NCBI GenBank assembly: GCA_002413325.1
Contig: DHWT01000005.1
Span: 1-9,692, forward strand
Direction: 5' to 3'
Length of the DNA stretch: 9,692 nucleotides
Source: Chitinophagaceae bacterium UBA5175
GTDB taxonomy: Bacteria; Bacteroidota; Bacteroidia; Chitinophagales; Chitinophagaceae
The notes beneath the pieces were generated by a model. That model saw nothing but the letters and a program-made list of their open reading frames with translations. It was not told where the DNA came from and searched no databases. The stretch's first letter is position 1. Each line of letters starts with the position of its first letter. The translations under genes and the position numbers were made by a program. This document shows positions 6,539-9,692 of this stretch, piece after piece.

Positions 6539-7306
6539 ATGTCTGAAATTGCTGTAAAAAGGATCTTAATCACCCAACCCCGGCCGGATTCTGACAAGTC
6601 ACCATATTTTGAACTCGCGCGGCGACATGAAGTGGAGATGTCTTTTTTGCCCTTTATCAGGCTGGAAGGCATTCCTTCTAAGGATTTCAGGCGTCAAAAA
6701 GTAGAAATCGGGATTTATTCAGCCGTGATTTTTACCAGCCGTCATGCGATTGACCATTTCTTCCGTACGGCCGAGGAAATGAAAATCAGCATTTCACAGG
6801 ACACCAAGTATTTCTGTGTAACGGAAGCTGTGGCGCTTTACCTGCAGAAGTTTATTCTCTACCGCAAACGGAAGGTATTTTATGGCGCGGACGGCTCCAA
6901 TAAAAGCATGCTGGATGTCGTAAACAAGCATAAGGAAAATGAGAAGTTTCTTTATCCGACTTCTGAAAATCAACAGGACAATGAAATTGTCAACTGGCTC
7001 AAGAGCAATCATTGCGAATTCGCAACGCCCTATATGTACCGCACGATCAGCAATGATATCCGGGAAACCTTTAATCCCGGTGCCTTCGATATCATCTGTT
7101 TTTTTACTCCCAGCGGGGTGAAGAGTTTATTTGACAATTTCCCGCATTTCAAACAGAATGGAACCCTGATCGGTACTTTCGGGACCAATACGACCCGGGC
7201 TGCTGAAGAAGCCGGGCTGGTGCTTGAAATCAAGGCTCCGGAACCTGCAGCGCCCAGCATGGTGTCTGCCCTGGAGAAATATCTGGCGGCGAAAAAGAGA
7301 ATTTGA
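6539..7306 (+). CDS. hemD: Uroporphyrinogen-III synthase
   Basis: Cyclises hydroxymethylbilane, with inversion of ring D, to uroporphyrinogen III, the common precursor of heme, siroheme and cobalamin; cytosolic. The 255-aa length fits the family. The HemD fold is two alternating alpha/beta lobes, and the poorly conserved signatures are visible: VKRILITQPRP at the N-terminus, AVIFTSRHAIDHFF in lobe 1, then YPTSENQQDNEIV, FDIICFFTPSGVKSLFDNFP and IGTFGTNTTRAAEEAGL in lobe 2, ending APSMVSALEKYL. The start is ATG 6539 because it gives MSEIAVKRILI, as in relatives I recall. An upstream in-frame TTG at 6503 would add a charged 12-residue extension. It follows the DUF4271 gene by 70 bp and is closed by the terminator at 7369-7398. 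HemD proteins diverge strongly, so the call rests on overall pattern rather than catalytic residues. Confidence 0.88.
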   Translation: MSEIAVKRILITQPRPDSDKSPYFELARRHEVEMSFLPFIRLEGIPSKDFRRQKVEIGIYSAVIFTSRHAIDHFFRTAEEMKISISQDTKYFCVTEAVALYLQKFILYRKRKVFYGADGSNKSMLDVVNKHKENEKFLYPTSENQQDNEIVNWLKSNHCEFATPYMYRTISNDIRETFNPGAFDIICFFTPSGVKSLFDNFPHFKQNGTLIGTFGTNTTRAAEEAGLVLEIKAPEPAAPSMVSALEKYLAAKKRI

Positions 7307-7368
7307 AAAAGATCTGCTGAGCGGATTTAAACGTTGTAAAAACAACCATTTTTCGCAATACATGTTAT

Positions 7369-7398
7369 AAAAGGCCTGAGAGCATGCTCAGGCCTTTT
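7369..7398 (+). terminator. Strong intrinsic terminator after hemD
   Basis: A perfect 12-bp stem, AAAAGGCCTGAG (7369-7380) with CTCAGGCCTTTT (7387-7398), and a 6-nt loop AGCATG, followed by T-rich DNA (cattttcaatttttc). The flanking A and T runs make it potentially bidirectional. It lies 62 bp after the hemD stop and ends only 27 bp before the TTG start of the next gene. Confidence 0.9.
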
Positions 7399-7425
7399 CA
7401 TTTTCAATTTTTCTAATTTTTCAAA

Positions 7426-9432
7426 TTGTCCAACCGGCTTTCCAAAGAATCAAGCCCCTACCTGTTACAACATGCCGATAACCCGGTAGACTGGTATCCA
7501 TGGGGTGATGAAGCCATTCAAAAGGCCCGCACGGAAGATAAGCCCATGCTGGTAAGTATCGGGTATTCAGCCTGCCACTGGTGTCATGTCATGGAACGGG
7601 AAAGTTTTGAAGATCCGGAAACTGCCGCCGTGATGAACAGGTATTTTGTAAATATCAAAATCGACCGGGAGGAAAGGCCGGACCTGGATCAAATCTATAT
7701 GGATGCCGTGCAGGCCATCGCCGGCAACGGGGGATGGCCGCTCAATGTATTTCTAACACCGGAAGCAAAGCCATTTTACGGCGGAACCTATTTTCCCCCG
7801 GTTGACCTCCCTAACCGGGCTTCCTGGAAATCAGTCCTGCTAAGCATTGCAACCGCGTTCCGGGAACGGCGGCAGCAGATTGACGAACAGGCGGAACAAC
7901 TGACAAACCATATCGCCGTTACCGGTTTCGGGATTTCAGCTCCATCAGGAGGGGAAACAGTCAGTGCCGGCGATATCCGGGACATCTTTGAACAACTGAT
8001 GAAAACGGCCGACCGCCGGGAAGGCGGTTTTGGTGCCGCCCCGAAATTTCCCCAAACTTTTTCGATCCGGTTTCTGCTGCAGTACCATTTTTATACAAAA
8101 AGCCAGGAAGCACTGGACCAGGCCTGCCTTTCACTGGATAAAATGATTTATGGCGGGATTTATGACCAGCTGGGGGGTGGTTTTGCCCGGTATTCCACCG
8201 ATTCGGAATGGCTGGCCCCGCATTTTGAAAAAATGTTATACGATAATGCCCTGCTGATAACCGCCCTGAGTGAAGCCTTTCAGCTGACCGGTAAACACAC
8301 TTTTCGAAAAGCCATCCGGGAAACCATTGACTTTATATGCCGGGAACTATTCTCTGGAGAAGGTGGTTTTTTTTCGGCTTTGGACGCAGATAGTGAAGGT
8401 GAGGAAGGAAAATTCTATGTATGGAGAAAAAATGAAATATCAGGTATACTGGGGGAAGAAACGGAGGATTTTTGTGACCGTTATGATGTTTCTGAACGAG
8501 GTAACTGGGAGGGCAAAAACATTCTCCGGATCAGGAACCCGGATCTTTTGATTCCGGAGGAAAAGGAGGCTGAATGGAAGAAAAAACTGATGGCGGTAAG
8601 GGCTCAGCGGATACGGCCTGTTCTGGACGATAAAATCCTGACGGGGTGGAATGCCCTGATGATTACGGCTTTATGTAAGGCATTTGCTGCCCTGGGCGAT
8701 GTATCCTACAGGGATCTGGCGGTGACAGCCATGGATTTCCTGGAAAAAAATCTGCGGGGAACCGGTATCTTTTATTTTTATCACAGCTACAAGGAGGGAA
8801 GGGCCGGGATACCGGCATTCCTGGATGATTATGCATATCTGGCTGAAGCTTATATCCAGCTGCAGGAAGTGACCGGGGAGTCCGCCTGGCTGATCCGGGC
8901 TAAAGAACTGACAGAGTGGGTCATAGCAAATTTCAGCGAACCGGAAACAGGCTATTTTTATTATACCCATGCCGGGCAGGATGATGTGATCGTACGCAAA
9001 AAGGAGGTATACGACGGAGCGACCCCCAGCGGAAATGCAGTTATGGCAGCAAATTTGTTATACCTGGGCACTGTGTTTGACCTGGAAGAATGGAAACAGT
9101 GGGCCGGCCGGAATGCCGGGGGTCTGATTGAGGGGGTCCGGCGGTATCCGGGATCTTTTGGGGTTTGGGCAACTCTGTTAAATGCACTGACGTATCCACT
9201 ATATGAAATCGTACTGGCGGGCGACTATTCGGAACAAAAACACCGGGAATTCCTGGCCAGGCCGGTTCCAAACCGCATTTTTCAGCTTGGATCCGTTACC
9301 CATCCCGACCTTCCCCTTTTGAGAAATAAACCGGCTCTGGGACGGTCGCAATTTTTTCTATGCAGGAATTATGTCTGCCAACAGCCTGTAAAAGAAGTCG
9401 CTGAGTTAATCAGCCTGCTAAATAACTCTTAA
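7426..9432 (+). CDS. YyaL/SPATA20-type protein: thioredoxin-like (DUF255) domain plus alpha/alpha-barrel
   Basis: Full-length (668 aa) member of the widespread YyaL/SPATA20 family; its physiological reaction is not established to my knowledge. The N-terminal thioredoxin-like domain (about 1-165) opens with [18 protein letters not shown] and carries a C50-H-W-C53 redox-type motif. [19 protein letters not shown] follows. The rest is an (alpha/alpha)-barrel resembling N-acylglucosamine 2-epimerase/glycosidase folds, with family signatures [14 protein letters not shown] (246-259), [10 protein letters not shown] (265-274), [14 protein letters not shown] (320-333) and DDKILTGWN (401-409). Near the C-terminus a Cys pair (C646, C651, in [11 protein letters not shown]) is also typical. 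The start must be TTG at 7426: an in-frame TAA sits at 7414-7416, no ATG lies between, and [14 protein letters not shown] matches the usual family opening. No signal peptide is seen, so it is probably cytosolic. It looks monocistronic between two hairpins. Confidence 0.93.
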   Translation: MSNRLSKESSPYLLQHADNPVDWYPWGDEAIQKARTEDKPMLVSIGYSACHWCHVMERESFEDPETAAVMNRYFVNIKIDREERPDLDQIYMDAVQAIAGNGGWPLNVFLTPEAKPFYGGTYFPPVDLPNRASWKSVLLSIATAFRERRQQIDEQAEQLTNHIAVTGFGISAPSGGETVSAGDIRDIFEQLMKTADRREGGFGAAPKFPQTFSIRFLLQYHFYTKSQEALDQACLSLDKMIYGGIYDQLGGGFARYSTDSEWLAPHFEKMLYDNALLITALSEAFQLTGKHTFRKAIRETIDFICRELFSGEGGFFSALDADSEGEEGKFYVWRKNEISGILGEETEDFCDRYDVSERGNWEGKNILRIRNPDLLIPEEKEAEWKKKLMAVRAQRIRPVLDDKILTGWNALMITALCKAFAALGDVSYRDLAVTAMDFLEKNLRGTGIFYFYHSYKEGRAGIPAFLDDYAYLAEAYIQLQEVTGESAWLIRAKELTEWVIANFSEPETGYFYYTHAGQDDVIVRKKEVYDGATPSGNAVMAANLLYLGTVFDLEEWKQWAGRNAGGLIEGVRRYPGSFGVWATLLNALTYPLYEIVLAGDYSEQKHREFLARPVPNRIFQLGSVTHPDLPLLRNKPALGRSQFFLCRNYVCQQPVKEVAELISLLNNS

Positions 9433-9460
9433 AAAGCCTGCGGGAATAGGCTGAAATTAC

Positions 9461-9487
9461 AATAAGACGGACCTTTCCGTCGTTATT
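9461..9487 (+). terminator. Candidate terminator hairpin after the YyaL-type gene
   Basis: GACGGA (9466-9471) pairs with TCCGTC (9476-9481) over a CCTT loop. Beyond a single bulged G (9482) the stem is extended by AATAA (9461-9465) with TTATT (9483-9487). It sits 28 bp after the stop codon. No continuous T run follows, so termination is plausible but not certain. Confidence 0.45.
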
Positions 9488-9504
9488 AAATCTATTGGCA
9501 AAAC

Positions 9505-9535
9505 TTTGACTTCTAAAAAATAAATTTTATACTTG
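9505..9535 (+). promoter_or_regulatory. Bacteroidota-type promoter for the gene at the 3' edge
   Basis: TTTG (9505-9508) and TATACTTG (9528-9535, seven of eight to TAnnTTTG) are separated by 19 bp, the canonical spacing for the major sigma factor of this phylum. The predicted transcription start, about 9541-9543, lies beyond ATG 9538 and about 60 nt before ATG 9601. This is the best two-part promoter match I found. Confidence 0.6.
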
Positions 9536-9572
9536 CGATGGAAGATATTCTTAGGAGATATTCCCAAAAGAT

Positions 9573-9580
9573 TATTTTTG
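9573..9580 (+). promoter_or_regulatory. Second -7-like element close to the 3'-edge gene
   Basis: TATTTTTG fits TAnnTTTG at every fixed position and lies 20 bp before ATG 9601. No TTTG is visible about 19 bp upstream, so it could be an A/T-rich coincidence or a second start site. Confidence 0.3.
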
Positions 9581-9600
9581 TCCAATACCCTTTAATAAAT

Positions 9601-9692
9601 ATGAAAATGAAAAACCTTTCCATTCTGATTAACGTTGTTGCGGCATTTACCGTGACAGGTTATGGTAAAATTGGAAAATCCCATAAAGGATT
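9601..9692 (+). CDS. Unidentified protein, N-terminal fragment (runs off the window)
   Basis: Only about 30 codons are visible, starting MKMKNLSILINVVAAFTV and then turning polar and basic (GYGKIGKSHKG). A Lys-rich start followed by about 14 largely apolar residues looks like a signal peptide or membrane anchor. The MKNLS..NVV opening faintly recalls the anchors of OmpH/Skp-like proteins in this family, but the hydrophobic stretch is short and I do not assign a function. The frame is open further upstream to an ATG at 9538, which would add 21 residues. ATG 9601 is preferred because it starts with the basic/hydrophobic pattern and lies downstream of both promoter-like elements. The 3' end is beyond the window. 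Confidence 0.5.
   Translation, partial: MKMKNLSILINVVAAFTVTGYGKIGKSHKG

Noticed and set aside
9435..9452. AGCCT/AGGCT hairpin just after the YyaL-type gene
   Set aside because: Only 5 bp with an 8-nt loop and no T run; weaker than the hairpin at 9461-9487.
9601..9692. Assignment of the edge gene to OmpH/Skp
   Set aside because: Only the first few residues resemble such anchors and the hydrophobic segment is too short; not enough sequence to name a family.

Overview
The window looks like an ordinary chromosomal segment of a Bacteroidota bacterium, most likely in or near the Chitinophagaceae (family assignment is from recalled protein similarity). Three things point there: a DUF4271 membrane protein, a family I know only from Bacteroidota; promoter-like elements of the TTTG / TAnnTTTG type rather than sigma-70 boxes; and starts preceded by A/T-rich DNA without clear Shine-Dalgarno sequences. 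Codon use looks even throughout. I see no mobile element, tRNA, rRNA, CRISPR array or other sign of recent transfer.

Layout. 1-1158 (+): the 3' part of a periplasmic adaptor (HlyD/MacA type) of a tripartite efflux system. 1198-2235 (+): gpsA, glycerol-3-phosphate dehydrogenase. 2254-2415 (+): a 53-codon ORF for a probable single-pass membrane protein, whose end overlaps the end of the convergent hemW. 2401-3528 (-): hemW, radical-SAM heme chaperone, with a GTG start. 3556-5364 (+): a 602-residue Omp85-type outer-membrane protein with about three POTRA-like units, divergent from hemW with 27 bp between start codons. 5449-6468 (+): DUF4271 membrane protein with a signal peptide. 6539-7306 (+): hemD-like uroporphyrinogen-III synthase, closed by a strong 12-bp terminator hairpin at 7369-7398. 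7426-9432 (+): a YyaL/SPATA20-type protein with a thioredoxin-like domain and an alpha/alpha-barrel, beginning at a TTG codon. From about 9601 (+): the first codons of a gene that runs off the window behind two promoter-like elements.

How the genes relate. Adaptor, gpsA and the small ORF are closely spaced on one strand and may be co-transcribed. The Omp85 protein, DUF4271 protein and HemD form a co-directional run with promoter-like TTTGCA elements before DUF4271 and hemD. Envelope proteins (adaptor, Omp85, DUF4271) are interleaved with two heme-related proteins (HemW, HemD). Whether this is functional or only conserved gene order cannot be decided from the sequence. I found no convincing new multi-gene system. 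The best leads are the unannotated small membrane protein, the terminator just upstream of the TTG-started YyaL-type gene, and the uncharacterised DUF4271 next to hemD. No gene-free stretch exceeds 300 bases; the longest (9433-9600) holds a hairpin and the promoter-like elements.
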